A stretch of 64,000 nucleotides of DNA from Burkholderia cepacia ATCC 25416 (GTDB taxonomy: Bacteria; Pseudomonadota; Gammaproteobacteria; Burkholderiales; Burkholderiaceae). Positions within the stretch are counted from its first letter, which is position 1. Each line of letters begins with the position of its first letter. Below the pieces are notes generated by a model. It saw only the letters and a list, made by a program, of their open reading frames with translations. It had not been told where the DNA came from and searched no databases. A program made the translations under genes and the position numbers. This document shows, piece by piece, positions 6,824 through 16,597 of this stretch. Location of the stretch: positions 620,001-684,000 of the forward strand of contig NZ_CP012981.1 in NCBI RefSeq assembly GCF_001411495.1, given 5' to 3'.

Positions 6824-7612
6824 ATGGAAAGAAGGAAACCACTCGTCGGCATCACCGCCGACCTCACGCAGATCGGCGCACACGCGTCGCATACGGTCGG
6901 CGACAAATACGTCGCCGCGATCGTCGACGGCGCGCAAGCGCTCGCGATGGTGCTGCCCGCGCTCGGCGAGCGCCAGTCGACCGACGACATCCTCGACACG
7001 GTCGACGGCCTGCTGTTCACCGGCAGCTACTCGAACGTCGAGCCGCACCTGTACGGCGGCGAACCGAGCGCACCCGGCACGAAGCACGACCCGGCCCGCG
7101 ATGCGACGACGCTGCCGCTGCTGCGCGCGGCGATCGCCGCGGGCGTGCCGGTGCTCGCAGTCTGCCGCGGCTTCCAGGAGCTGAACGTCGTCTGCGGCGG
7201 CACGCTGCATCAGCGCGTGCATGAAGTGCCGGGCTTCGCCGATCACCGCGAGGACGACGACGCGCCGATGGACACGCAATACGGCCCCGCGCACGTCGTG
7301 CGACTGACGCCCGGCGGCAAGCTGCACGCGCTCGCAGGCGGCCGCGACGAAGTGCGCGTGAACTCGCTGCACAAGCAGGGCATCGCGCAGCTCGGCTCCG
7401 GCCTCGCCGTCGAAGCCGTCGCGCCGGACGGCCTGATCGAAGCCGTAAGCGTCGTCGATGCACCGGCTTTCGCCCTCGCCGTGCAGTGGCACCCGGAATG
7501 GCGGCATGCGCAGGACCCGCTGTCGAGCGCGATCTTCCGCGCCTTCGGCGATGCCTGCCGCGCGCGCCGCGCCGCCCGCACGTGCGCCACGGCCGCCGCC
7601 GCGCTCGCCTGA
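6824..7612 (+). CDS. puuD: Gamma-glutamyl-gamma-aminobutyrate hydrolase (class I amidotransferase-like, peptidase C26)
   Basis: A 262-residue cytoplasmic hydrolase. The catalytic triad of the glutamine-amidotransferase fold is visible: nucleophile Cys114 in AVCRGFQELNV, His223 and Glu225 in QWHPEWR. The GLLFTGSYSNVEPHLYGGE segment is typical of PuuD. It cleaves gamma-glutamyl-GABA to glutamate and GABA, the last step of the Puu pathway. It is the first gene of a rightward operon (puuD, puuA, aminotransferase, potFGHI). The ATG at 6824 is preceded by an unusually long leader. Length and motifs agree with the E. coli enzyme (254 aa). Confidence 0.93.
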   Translation: MERRKPLVGITADLTQIGAHASHTVGDKYVAAIVDGAQALAMVLPALGERQSTDDILDTVDGLLFTGSYSNVEPHLYGGEPSAPGTKHDPARDATTLPLLRAAIAAGVPVLAVCRGFQELNVVCGGTLHQRVHEVPGFADHREDDDAPMDTQYGPAHVVRLTPGGKLHALAGGRDEVRVNSLHKQGIAQLGSGLAVEAVAPDGLIEAVSVVDAPAFALAVQWHPEWRHAQDPLSSAIFRAFGDACRARRAARTCATAAAALA

Positions 7613-7641
7613 GCGCGCCGACCCAACCAACGAGAACAGAC

Positions 7642-8979
7642 ATGCAAGACATCGAAGATTTCCTGAAGCAGTACCGGATCACCGAGATCGAAGCGATCAT
7701 TCCCGACATGGCCGGCATCGCGCGCGGCAAGATCACGCCTCGCAACAAGTTCACGTCCGGCGAATCGATGCGCCTGCCGCAAGCCGTGATGGTGCAGACC
7801 GTCACCGGCGAATATCCGGAAGACGGTTCGCTGACCGGCGTGACCGACCCCGACATGGTGTGCGTGCCCGACACGTCGACGATCCGCCTGATTCCGTGGG
7901 CCGTCGACCCGACCGCGCAGGTGATTCACGACTGCGTGCACTTCGACGGCTCGCCGGTCGAGATCTCGCCGCGCTACGTGCTGCGCCGCGTGCTCGACCT
8001 GTACAAGGCGAAGGGCTGGAAGCCCGTCGTCGCGCCCGAGCTCGAGTTCTACCTGGTCGACATGAACAAGGACCCCGACCTGCCGCTGCGTCCGCCGGTC
8101 GGCCGCACGGGCCGCCCGGAAACGGGCCGCCAGTCGTATTCGATCGAGGCCGTCAACGAGTTCGACCCGCTGTTCGAGGACATCTACGAGTACTGCGAAT
8201 CGCAGAACCTCGACATCGACACGCTGATCCACGAAGTCGGCGCCGCGCAGATGGAGATCAACTTCATGCACGGCGACGCGCTGTCGCTGGCCGACCAGGT
8301 GTTCCTGTTCAAGCGCACGGTGCGCGAGGCCGCGCTGCGTCACAACATGTACGCGACGTTCATGGCCAAGCCGATGGAAGACGAACCGGGTTCGGCGATG
8401 CACGTGCACCAGAGCATCGTCGACGAGGAAACGGGCCAGAACCTGTTCACGTCGCCCGAAACCGGCGGCGCGACGTCGATGTTCTACAACTACCTCGCGG
8501 GGCTGCAGAAATACACGCCCGCACTGATGCCGATCTTCGCGCCGTACATCAACTCGTATCGCCGCCTGTCGCGCTTCATGGCCGCGCCGATCAACGTGCA
8601 GTGGGGCTACGACAACCGCACGGTCGGCTTCCGCATCCCGCACTCGGGCCCGTCGGCGCGCCGCATCGAGAACCGGATCCCGGGCGTCGACTGCAACCCG
8701 TACCTCGCGCTCGCCGCGACGCTCGCGGCCGGCTACCTCGGCATGACGCAGCGCCTGGAGCCGACCGAGCCGCTCGTCAGCGACGGCTACGACCTGCCGT
8801 ACCAGCTGCCGCGCAACCTCGAGGAAGGGCTGACGCTGATGGCCGCGTGCGAGCCGCTCGGCGAGATCCTCGGCCACAAGTTCCTGAAGGCGTATTTCGC
8901 GCTGAAGGAAACCGAATACGAAGCGTTCTTCCGCGTGATCAGCTCGTGGGAACGCCGCCATCTGCTGCTGCACGTCTGA
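7642..8979 (+). CDS. puuA: Gamma-glutamylputrescine synthetase (glutamine synthetase family)
   Basis: A 445-residue member of the glutamine synthetase superfamily. Visible GS features are PELEFYLVD (first catalytic acidic residues), GAAQMEINF, the adenylate/phosphate-binding loop SAMHVHQSI, and the RIENRIPG segment. PuuA joins glutamate and putrescine with ATP, masking the amine so that later oxidation gives no free aldehyde. I chose the ATG at 7642 because it gives family length, follows AACGAGA, and starts 29 bases after puuD; the upstream extension of the frame overlaps puuD. True glutamine synthetase (glnA) is unlikely because the protein is short and sits in a putrescine locus. Confidence 0.92.
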   Translation: MQDIEDFLKQYRITEIEAIIPDMAGIARGKITPRNKFTSGESMRLPQAVMVQTVTGEYPEDGSLTGVTDPDMVCVPDTSTIRLIPWAVDPTAQVIHDCVHFDGSPVEISPRYVLRRVLDLYKAKGWKPVVAPELEFYLVDMNKDPDLPLRPPVGRTGRPETGRQSYSIEAVNEFDPLFEDIYEYCESQNLDIDTLIHEVGAAQMEINFMHGDALSLADQVFLFKRTVREAALRHNMYATFMAKPMEDEPGSAMHVHQSIVDEETGQNLFTSPETGGATSMFYNYLAGLQKYTPALMPIFAPYINSYRRLSRFMAAPINVQWGYDNRTVGFRIPHSGPSARRIENRIPGVDCNPYLALAATLAAGYLGMTQRLEPTEPLVSDGYDLPYQLPRNLEEGLTLMAACEPLGEILGHKFLKAYFALKETEYEAFFRVISSWERRHLLLHV

Positions 8980-9016
8980 GCGTGCACACAACCGAATACG
9001 GAAACACGGAGGAAAC

Positions 9017-10450
9017 ATGACGTACCGCAACGAATCTGCCTGGATCCAGCCCGCCGCGCCGGCCGCCGCACCGCGCGCGACGCAGGCGCGCTCGACCGCC
9101 GAATACCGCGCGCTCGACGCCGCGCACCACATCCACCCGTTCTCGGACATGGGCGCGCTGAACCGCGCGGGCAGCCGCGTGATCGTGAAGGCCGACGGCG
9201 TCTACCTGTGGGACTCGGACGGCAACAAGGTCATCGACGGGATGGCCGGCCTCTGGTGCGTGAACGTCGGCTACGGCCGCAAGGAACTCGCCGACGCCGC
9301 GTATCGCCAGATCCAGGAACTGCCGTTCTACAACACCTTCTTCAAGACCACGCACCCGCCGGTGATCGAACTCTCCGCGATGCTCGCGGAAGTCACGCCG
9401 AAGGGCTTCAACCACTTCTTCTATTGCAACAGCGGCTCGGAAGGCAACGACACCGTGTTGCGTCTCGTGCACCAGTACTGGCGCGTGCAGGGCCAGCCGC
9501 AGAAGAAGTACGTGATCTCGCGCAAGAACGGCTACCACGGCTCGACGATCGCGGGCGGCACGCTCGGCGGGATGGGCTACATGCACGAGCAGATGCCGTC
9601 GAAGGTCGAGAACATCGTGCACATCGACCAGCCGTATTTCTTCGGCGAGGCGGCGGCCGGCGAAACGCCGGAAGCGTTCGGCCTGGCCCGCGCGCAGCAG
9701 CTCGAGGCGAAGATTCTCGAACTCGGCGCGGAAAACGTCGCGGCGTTCATCGGCGAGCCGTTCCAGGGCGCGGGCGGCGTGATCTTCCCGCCGTCGACGT
9801 ACTGGCCGGAAATTCAGCGGATCTGCCGCAAGTACGACATCCTGCTCGTTGCGGACGAAGTGATCGGCGGCTTCGGGCGCACCGGCGAATGGTTCGCGCA
9901 CCAGCACTTCGGCTTCGAGCCGGACCTGATCACGATGGCCAAGGGCCTCACGTCGGGCTACGTGCCGATGGGCGCTGTCGGCATTCACGAGCGCGTGGCG
10001 CGGCCGATCATCGACAACGGCGAATTCAACCACGGCCTCACGTACTCGGGCCACCCGGTGGCGGCAGCCGTCGCGGTCGCGAACCTGAAGCTGCTGCGCG
10101 ACGAAGGGATCGTCGAGCGCGTGAAGAACGACACGGGCCCGTACTTCCAGGCGCTGATGCGCGAGACCTTCGCGCGTCACCCGATCGTCGGCGAAGTGCA
10201 CGGCCACGGCCTCGTCGCGAGCCTTCAGCTCGCCGAGGCACCGGCCGAACGCCGTCGCTTCGCGAACGGCGGCGACGTCGGCACGATCTGCCGCGACTTC
10301 TGCTTCAACGGCAACCTGATCATGCGCGCGACCGGCGACCGTATGCTGCTGTCGCCGCCGCTCGTGATCTCGCGTCAGGAAATCGATGAACTCGTATCGA
10401 AGGCGAAAAAAGCAGTCGATGCAACCGCCCAGCAACTGGGTATTTCGTAA
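9017..10450 (+). CDS. spuC: Putrescine/aspartate-family class III aminotransferase (SpuC-like)
   Basis: A 477-residue PLP-dependent class III (omega) aminotransferase. The PLP lysine is Lys309 in ITMAKGLTSGYVP; the cofactor-contacting acidic pair is LLVADEVIGGFGRTG (Asp280). The N-terminal HIHPFSD and GMAGLWCVNVGYGR blocks are typical of the putrescine:pyruvate aminotransferase SpuC of Pseudomonas. It would turn putrescine into 4-aminobutyraldehyde with pyruvate as acceptor, a route parallel to PuuA/PuuB. It is 37 bases after puuA and ahead of potF. Exact amine specificity (putrescine, cadaverine, beta-alanine) cannot be read from sequence, so the symbol is by context. Confidence 0.85.
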   Translation: MTYRNESAWIQPAAPAAAPRATQARSTAEYRALDAAHHIHPFSDMGALNRAGSRVIVKADGVYLWDSDGNKVIDGMAGLWCVNVGYGRKELADAAYRQIQELPFYNTFFKTTHPPVIELSAMLAEVTPKGFNHFFYCNSGSEGNDTVLRLVHQYWRVQGQPQKKYVISRKNGYHGSTIAGGTLGGMGYMHEQMPSKVENIVHIDQPYFFGEAAAGETPEAFGLARAQQLEAKILELGAENVAAFIGEPFQGAGGVIFPPSTYWPEIQRICRKYDILLVADEVIGGFGRTGEWFAHQHFGFEPDLITMAKGLTSGYVPMGAVGIHERVARPIIDNGEFNHGLTYSGHPVAAAVAVANLKLLRDEGIVERVKNDTGPYFQALMRETFARHPIVGEVHGHGLVASLQLAEAPAERRRFANGGDVGTICRDFCFNGNLIMRATGDRMLLSPPLVISRQEIDELVSKAKKAVDATAQQLGIS

Positions 10451-10511
10451 CGGTTTTGCCTACAGGCGTGCGGCGGGCGCCGCACGCCGCCATAACCAGG
10501 GGAATTCCACC

Positions 10512-11627
10512 ATGCGTGCCTGCTTTCTTCGCCAAGCCTGTTCCGTTGCCGCCCTTGCCGCCGCGGCCGCGTTTACGTCGGTCGCCAGCCCGTCGGCGCA
10601 TGCCGAGGACCTGAACGTCTACAACTGGTCCGACTACATCGCACCGGACACGATCCCGAACTTCCAGAAGCAGACGGGTATCCACGTCAAGTACGACAAC
10701 TACGACAGCGACGACACGCTTCAGGCGAAGCTGCTTGCCGGCAGTTCGGGTTACGACATCGTCGTGCCGACGTCGAACTACATGGCCAAGCAGATCCAGG
10801 CCGGCGTGTACCAGAAGCTCGACAAGTCGAAGCTGCCGAACCTCGCGAACCTCGACCCGCTGCTGATGAAGATGATCTCGGACGCCGATCCGGGCAACCA
10901 GTACGGTGTGCCCTGGGCCTACGGCACCGACGGCATCGGCTACAACGCGCAGGCGGTGAAGAAGGCACTCGGCGACAAGGCGCCGGTCGACAGCTGGGCG
11001 CTGGTGTTCGACCCGGCCAACATGGAAAAGCTGAAGAGCTGCGGCGTGTCGTTCCTCGACCAGGCCGTCGACGTGTTCGCCGCGACGCTGCAATACATGG
11101 GCAAGAACCCGAACAGCACCAACCCCGGCGATTACCAGGCCGCGTTCGAAGTCCTGAAGAAAGTCCGCCCGTACATCACCCAGTTCAACTCGTCCGGCTA
11201 CATCAACGACCTCGCGAACAACGACGTGTGCGTCGTGCTCGGCTGGTCGGGCGACGTCGGCATCGCGCATCGCCGCTCGGCCGAAGCGAAGCGCTCGTAC
11301 GACATCAAGTTCTCGAACCCGAAGGAAGGCGGCCTGCTGTGGTTCGACGTGATGGTGATCCCGAAGGATGCACCGCACCCAGAGGCCGCCCTGAAGTGGA
11401 TCAACTACGTGTCCGATCCGAAGGTCAACGCGGCGATCACCAACACGGTGTTCTACCCGACCGCGAACAAGGCCGCGCACCAGTTCGTCACGCCGGCCGT
11501 CGCGCAGGACCCGACCGTCTACCCGCCCGAAGACGTGCTGAAGAAGATGGTGCTGATGAAGCCGATGCCGGCCGACATCCTGCGCCTCGAGAACCGTCTG
11601 TGGGCCCAGCTGAAGACGGGCCACTGA
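10512..11627 (+). CDS. potF: Putrescine ABC transporter periplasmic binding protein
   Basis: A 371-residue periplasmic binding protein. The signal peptide (MRACFLRQACSVAALAAAAA, cleavage near AHA-ED) is followed by the PotD/PotF signature LNVYNWSDYIAPDTIPNF, and YDIVVPTSNYMAKQI and GYNAQAVKKAL are also family-typical. It captures putrescine or spermidine for the PotGHI importer. The ATG at 10512 follows AGGGGAATTCCACC and gives a proper signal peptide; the longer frame begins inside the aminotransferase gene and is rejected. Gene order potF-G-H-I matches E. coli. Putrescine specificity is inferred from the puu genes around it. Confidence 0.93.
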   Translation: MRACFLRQACSVAALAAAAAFTSVASPSAHAEDLNVYNWSDYIAPDTIPNFQKQTGIHVKYDNYDSDDTLQAKLLAGSSGYDIVVPTSNYMAKQIQAGVYQKLDKSKLPNLANLDPLLMKMISDADPGNQYGVPWAYGTDGIGYNAQAVKKALGDKAPVDSWALVFDPANMEKLKSCGVSFLDQAVDVFAATLQYMGKNPNSTNPGDYQAAFEVLKKVRPYITQFNSSGYINDLANNDVCVVLGWSGDVGIAHRRSAEAKRSYDIKFSNPKEGGLLWFDVMVIPKDAPHPEAALKWINYVSDPKVNAAITNTVFYPTANKAAHQFVTPAVAQDPTVYPPEDVLKKMVLMKPMPADILRLENRLWAQLKTGH

Positions 11628-11803
11628 TCGCGAAGCATTCCGGCGGCGCAGGCATCGCTTCACGCCTGCCCGCCTGAGATCCGCGGACCTCCATCCGCCC
11701 GCGCGCGCCGCGCGCACTGTTCCATCCGGCACGAGCCGTTGTCCGTGAGTCGCATTGTGCGCCTCGCGCGGGGACGCTCACGCCTGCAATCCGTGAAGAA
11801 CGA

Positions 11804-12970
11804 ATGGTGAATCCCATGCAATCGATACCCTCTTCCGCTGCTGCACGACAGACCCAACCGGCCCCCGCGGCCCGTACGCAAAACGACGCCTTCGTGCGCA
11901 TCGAAAACGTCGTGAAGAAATTCGGCGACAGCACGGCCGTCGACAACGTGAACCTGACGATCGCGAAGAACGAGCTGTTCGCGCTGCTCGGCAGCTCGGG
12001 CTGCGGCAAGTCGACGCTGCTGCGCATGCTCGCCGGGCTGGAAACGGCCACCTCCGGCAAGATCTTCGTCGACGGCGAGGACCTCGCGTCGCTGCCGCCG
12101 TACCGCCGCCCGGTCAACATGATGTTCCAGTCGTACGCGCTGTTCCCGCACATGACGGTCGAATCGAACGTCGCGTTCGGCCTGAAGCAGGAAGGCACAC
12201 CGAAGAACGAGATCCGGGAACGCGTGGCCGACGCGCTCGCGCTCGTGCAGATGAGCAAGTACGCGAAGCGCAAGCCGCATCAGCTCTCCGGCGGCCAGCA
12301 GCAGCGCGTCGCGCTCGCCCGTTCGCTGGTCAAGCGCCCGAAGCTGCTGCTGCTCGACGAGCCGATGTCCGCGCTCGACAAGAAGATCCGTCAGAAGACC
12401 CAGCTCGAACTGGTGAACATCATCGAGAAGGTCGACGTGACCTGCGTGATGGTCACGCACGACCAGGAAGAAGCGATGACGATGGCGAGCCGCCTCGCGG
12501 TGATGAGCGAAGGCAAGATCGTGCAGATCGGCTCGCCCGGCGAAGTCTACGAATACCCGAACAGCCGTTTCTCGGCCGAATTCATCGGCTCGACCAACCT
12601 CTTCGAAGGACGCGTGGTCGAGGACGAACCCGACCACATCTTCGTCGAAAGCGACGACCTCGAAGCGCGCATGTACGTGAGCCACGGCGTGACGGGCCCG
12701 CTCGGCATGCCGGTCGGCATCTCGGTGCGTCCGGAGCGCGTGCACGTGTCGCGCGAGAAACCGGGCTCGAAACACAACTGGGCGCGCGGCGTCGTGACCG
12801 ACATCGCGTACATGGGCAGCTACTCGCTGTACCACGTGCGCCTGCCGAGCGGCAAGACGGTGGTGTCGAACCTGTCGAGCTCGCACCTGATGAACGACAA
12901 CGCGCCGGCGTGGAACGACGACGTGTTCGTGTCGTGGTCGCCGGCCAGCGGCGTCGTGCTGACGCAGTGA
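11804..12970 (+). CDS. potG: Putrescine ABC transporter ATP-binding subunit
   Basis: A 388-residue ABC ATPase of the CUT1/polyamine group. Walker A is GSSGCGKST (residues 63-71), the signature is LSGGQQQR (161-168), Walker B is LLLLDEP (from 181), and the H-loop is VMVTHDQEEAMT. A C-terminal TOBE domain (about 290-388; VGISVRPERVHVSREKPGS) is typical of PotA/PotG. It powers the PotH/PotI permease at the inner membrane. The gap to potF is 176 bases, the largest in this transporter, with no clear terminator. A second in-frame ATG at 11816 is possible; the difference is four residues. Confidence 0.93.
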   Translation: MVNPMQSIPSSAAARQTQPAPAARTQNDAFVRIENVVKKFGDSTAVDNVNLTIAKNELFALLGSSGCGKSTLLRMLAGLETATSGKIFVDGEDLASLPPYRRPVNMMFQSYALFPHMTVESNVAFGLKQEGTPKNEIRERVADALALVQMSKYAKRKPHQLSGGQQQRVALARSLVKRPKLLLLDEPMSALDKKIRQKTQLELVNIIEKVDVTCVMVTHDQEEAMTMASRLAVMSEGKIVQIGSPGEVYEYPNSRFSAEFIGSTNLFEGRVVEDEPDHIFVESDDLEARMYVSHGVTGPLGMPVGISVRPERVHVSREKPGSKHNWARGVVTDIAYMGSYSLYHVRLPSGKTVVSNLSSSHLMNDNAPAWNDDVFVSWSPASGVVLTQ

Positions 12971-12980
12971 GGACGCCACG

Positions 12981-13967
12981 ATGAGAACCTCCGCTTCCAC
13001 TCCGTCCGCGCCGGTGTCTGCCGGCGCCGCGAGCACCGGCGCCGGCAGATCGCGCCCGGGCCGTTTCTCGATGCTGTCGCGCTTCCTGCCGTCGGGCCGC
13101 AGCGTCGCGATCGGCGTGCCGTTCGTGTGGCTCGCGATCTTCTTCGCGCTGCCGTTCGTGCTGGTGCTGAAGATCAGCTTCGCCGACCAGGTGATGGGCA
13201 TCCCGCCGTACACGTCGCTCGTCGAGATCAAGGATGGCGTCGTGCACTTCGCGCTGCAGCTGTCGCACTACGCGTTCCTGCTGCAGGACGACCTGTACAT
13301 CGCGACCTACCTCAGCTCGCTGAAGATGGCCGCCGTGTCGACCGTGCTGTGCCTGCTGATCGGCTATCCGATGGCGTACTACATCGCGCGCTCGGAACCG
13401 AACCGCCGCAACGTGCTGATGATGGCCGTGATGCTGCCGTTCTGGACGTCGTTCCTGATCCGCGTGTACGCGTGGATCGGGATCCTGAAGGACGACGGCC
13501 TCCTGAACCACACGCTGATCGCGCTGGGCATCATCCACACGCCGCTGCGCCTCTATCACAGCGACGCGGGCGTCTACATCGGGATGGTCTATTCGTACCT
13601 GCCGTTCATGGTGATGCCGCTGTACGCGCACCTCGTGAAGATGGACCTCACGCTGCTCGAGGCCGCATACGACCTCGGTGCGAAGCCGTGGGTCGCGTTC
13701 ACGCGCATCACGCTGCCGCTGTCGAAGAACGGGATCATCGCCGGCAGCCTGCTGGTGTTCATCCCGGCGGTGGGCGAGTACGTGATTCCGGAACTGCTGG
13801 GCGGCGCCGACACGCTGATGATCGGGCGCGTGATGTGGGATGAATTCTTCAACAACATGGACTGGCCGATGGCGTCCGCGGTGACGGTCGCGATGGTGAT
13901 GCTGCTGCTGGTGCCGATGGCGCTGTTCCAGTACTACCAGGTCAAGGAACTGGAGGACGCGAAATGA
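12981..13967 (+). CDS. potH: Putrescine ABC transporter permease PotH
   Basis: A 328-residue inner-membrane permease with about six transmembrane segments and a Ser/Ala/Gly-rich cytoplasmic N-terminal tail of about 40 residues. The EAA loop that docks on the ATPase is LLEAAYDLGAKPWVAFTRI, about 80 residues from the end. It follows potG by 10 bases and overlaps potI by four (ATGA), so the subunits are translationally coupled. It forms the import channel with PotI. The call rests on the EAA motif, topology and operon position. Confidence 0.93.
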   Translation: MRTSASTPSAPVSAGAASTGAGRSRPGRFSMLSRFLPSGRSVAIGVPFVWLAIFFALPFVLVLKISFADQVMGIPPYTSLVEIKDGVVHFALQLSHYAFLLQDDLYIATYLSSLKMAAVSTVLCLLIGYPMAYYIARSEPNRRNVLMMAVMLPFWTSFLIRVYAWIGILKDDGLLNHTLIALGIIHTPLRLYHSDAGVYIGMVYSYLPFMVMPLYAHLVKMDLTLLEAAYDLGAKPWVAFTRITLPLSKNGIIAGSLLVFIPAVGEYVIPELLGGADTLMIGRVMWDEFFNNMDWPMASAVTVAMVMLLLVPMALFQYYQVKELEDAK

Positions 13968-14803
13968 TCAAGCCGAGCAAACCGCTGTCGACGGGCGTCC
14001 TCGCCTTCGGCTTCCTGTTCCTGTACATCCCGATCATCAGCCTGGTGGTGTACTCGTTCAACGAGTCGAAGCTGGTGACCGTGTGGTCGGGCTTCTCGCT
14101 GAAGTGGTACAGCGCGCTGCTGGACGACGACGAGCTGCTGACCGCCGCGTGGCTGTCGCTGAAGATCGGCCTCTTGACGGCCACCGCGTCGGTCGTGATC
14201 GGCACGTGGGCGGGTTTCGTGCTCGCGCGCTTCGGCCGCTTCAAGGGCTTCACGCTGTACACGGGGATGATCAACGCGCCGCTGGTGATTCCGGAAGTGA
14301 TCCAGGGCATCTCGCTGTTGTTGCTGTTCGTTGCGCTGGAGCAGATGTTCGGCTGGCCGAAGGGGCGCGGGATGGTGACGATCTGGATCGGCCACGTGAT
14401 GCTGTGCGTGTCGTACGTGGCGATCATCGTGCAGTCGCGCGTGAAGGAGATGAACAAGTCGCTGGAGGAGGCGGCGCTCGATCTGGGCGCAACGCCGCTG
14501 AAGGTGTTCTTCGTGGTGACGCTGCCGCTGATCTCGCAGGCGCTGCTGTCGGGGTGGCTGCTGTCGTTCACGCTGTCGATCGACGACCTGGTGCTGTCGG
14601 CGTTCCTGTCGGGGCCGGGGTCGACGACGTTGCCGCTGGTGGTGTTCTCGCGCGTGCGGCTGGGGCTGAACCCGGAGATGAACGCGCTGGCGACGCTGTT
14701 CATCACGGCGGTGACGATCGGCGTGATCGTCGTGAACCGGATGATGATCGCGCGCGAGCGGCGCCGCGTGGCCGACATGAAGGCGGCGTTCGCGGTGGCG
14801 TGA
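13964..14803 (+). CDS. potI: Putrescine ABC transporter permease PotI
   Basis: A 279-residue inner-membrane permease with six predicted membrane segments. Family features are the short N-terminus ending in LYIPIISLVVYSFNESK and the EAA loop SLEEAALDLGATPLKVFFV. It overlaps potH by four bases and completes the PotFGHI importer. A 116-base gap without an obvious terminator separates it from the DUF3138 gene, so readthrough into the outer-membrane protein is possible. Confidence 0.93.
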   Translation: MIKPSKPLSTGVLAFGFLFLYIPIISLVVYSFNESKLVTVWSGFSLKWYSALLDDDELLTAAWLSLKIGLLTATASVVIGTWAGFVLARFGRFKGFTLYTGMINAPLVIPEVIQGISLLLLFVALEQMFGWPKGRGMVTIWIGHVMLCVSYVAIIVQSRVKEMNKSLEEAALDLGATPLKVFFVVTLPLISQALLSGWLLSFTLSIDDLVLSAFLSGPGSTTLPLVVFSRVRLGLNPEMNALATLFITAVTIGVIVVNRMMIARERRRVADMKAAFAVA

Positions 14804-14919
14804 CGACGCACCTCCGGCTTCGAAGATAACAAGCAGTGCAGACAAGCAAGGCGCGCTGCCCCAGGGGGGGCGCGCGATTCGATCCCGATTTGACAGGCGC
14901 ACGACAAGGAGAATCCGCA

Positions 14920-16485
14920 ATGAAGAAGAAACTGATCTGCCTGCTGGTGGCCGGCGCGTTGCCGGGCATCGCGCTGGCCGACTCGACATCCGCCGAGATC
15001 AAGGCACTGCAGGCGCAGGTCGCGGCGCTGCAGAAGCAGATGAAGGCGATGCAGGCGCAGCTTTCGGCGAAGGGCGGCACCGCGACCGCCCAGGCCGGCA
15101 CGAAGGCCGCGCCGGTCGCCGTGGCCGTCGATCCGGGCTCGCCGGACTACGGCAAGGCGCAGGCGACGCTGACCAACGACGAAGTCGGCGAAATGAAGCA
15201 GCAGATCGCGAACCAGCAGCTGAAGGTCGATTCGCTGACGGACGCGGCCAACACGGGCCCGCTGGCCGGCCTGTCGGTCACGGGCTACATCGACCCGACC
15301 TACATCTACAACCGCGCGGCCGGTACGTCGTCGTTCCTGTTCGCGAACCACGAGAACGCGTACAACTACTTCAACAGCACGTTCGGCGATCTCTACCTCG
15401 ACATCAAGAAGACCTTCGGCGTCGGCCCGATGGCACCGTCGGCGGAAATCACGCTGATGCCGAACCGCGGCAACGGCATCACGCTGCTGCAGAACTCGCG
15501 CGGCTCGATCACCGACAACCTGCTGAACACGGCGGTCATCAACGTGCCGATCACCGCCGAGACGACACTCGTCGCCGGTTTGATCCCGAGCTTCGGCGGC
15601 TACGAGGTGCAGCAGTCGAACCAGATGCTCACGCTCACGCACAACCTGCTGTACGATTTCTCGGATCCGGGCAGCTACGTCGGTATCGGCGCGAACTACA
15701 CGAAGGGCAACTGGGCGTGGAAGTTCTTCCTCGGCAACGAGCAGTACCGCACGTACGGTTCGGTCACGCAGAAGGGCACCAACGCACTCGGCGACCCGAT
15801 CACGACCAGCAACAAGGTGCCGACCTTCACCGCGCGCGCGGACTACACGTGGTCGAGCGCGCTCGACATCGGCGGGTCGTTCAACATCGGGCGGCAGACG
15901 CTCGCAAGCGCGCTCGATGCGAACGGCAACGCCAACTATGGCCCGGGCGGGGCGGCACCGAGCGCGTACGGTTCGTTCTTCTTCGGTGAACTCGACGCGA
16001 CCTACACGCTCGCCGACATTCAGTACAACGCGGAAGTCGACTACGGCCGTCAGCAGCATGCGGCGTTCAACGGCGGGCTCGCTCAGTGGTACGGCCTGTC
16101 GCTGCTCGCGCACCGCAAGTTCAACGCGCCGGTGGTCGGCCGCATGGGCGTGACGCTGCGCTACGACCTGCTCGCCAACTCGAAGAACGGCGGCGGCGGC
16201 GGCGGCATCGCGCTGAACGGCAACGGGATGGATCCGAGCAACGGCTTCGGCGTCGACGCGGACTGCCTCGCGCAGTCGAAGGCCGGCGGCGGCCTGGGCT
16301 TCGAGTGCAAGGGGGCGGTACGCCAGGACGTCGCGCTCGACCTGCTGTTCTACCCGACCCAGCAGATCACCGTGAAGGTCGAATACCGGCACGACTGGGC
16401 GAACAACAAGGTGTTCCTGCGCAACGACGGGTCGTACGGCAAGTCCAACGACCTGCTCGCGACGCAGTTCATCTATTCGTTCTGA
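14920..16485 (+). CDS. DUF3138-family outer-membrane protein (porin-like)
   Basis: A 521-residue protein. It starts with a signal peptide (MKKKLICLLVAGALPGIALA), then a short coiled-coil-like stretch rich in Lys, Gln and Ala (ALQAQVAALQKQMKAMQAQL, residues about 28-47), then a long region of alternating aromatic/polar strands ending in an aromatic residue (FIYSF), as in beta-barrel outer-membrane proteins. The coiled coil followed by a barrel resembles trimeric, peptidoglycan-anchored porins. The DUF3138 assignment is from recognition of the Burkholderia family; its substrate is unknown. Placement inside the putrescine locus suggests polyamine or amine uptake across the outer membrane, which is inference. 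A strong terminator follows. The start follows AAGGAGAATCCGCA. Confidence 0.8.
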   Translation: MKKKLICLLVAGALPGIALADSTSAEIKALQAQVAALQKQMKAMQAQLSAKGGTATAQAGTKAAPVAVAVDPGSPDYGKAQATLTNDEVGEMKQQIANQQLKVDSLTDAANTGPLAGLSVTGYIDPTYIYNRAAGTSSFLFANHENAYNYFNSTFGDLYLDIKKTFGVGPMAPSAEITLMPNRGNGITLLQNSRGSITDNLLNTAVINVPITAETTLVAGLIPSFGGYEVQQSNQMLTLTHNLLYDFSDPGSYVGIGANYTKGNWAWKFFLGNEQYRTYGSVTQKGTNALGDPITTSNKVPTFTARADYTWSSALDIGGSFNIGRQTLASALDANGNANYGPGGAAPSAYGSFFFGELDATYTLADIQYNAEVDYGRQQHAAFNGGLAQWYGLSLLAHRKFNAPVVGRMGVTLRYDLLANSKNGGGGGGIALNGNGMDPSNGFGVDADCLAQSKAGGGLGFECKGAVRQDVALDLLFYPTQQITVKVEYRHDWANNKVFLRNDGSYGKSNDLLATQFIYSF

Positions 16486-16494
16486 CGCAGCACA

Positions 16495-16537
16495 CGCGGG
16501 ACGCCGTGCCGCGCGCACGGCGTCCCGCGCCGTTTTT
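16495..16537 (+). terminator. Rho-independent terminator after the DUF3138 gene
   Basis: A perfect 14-bp stem (16495-16508 with 16516-16529) with a 7-base loop is followed by CCG and a run of five T. It separates the potFGHI/DUF3138 unit from the two oxidase genes. Confidence 0.9.
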
Positions 16538-16597
16538 ACCGGCCGCCGCACGATGCATCGCGCATCGCGTGCCGGCCGCAACGAGGGAGTCGGTCTG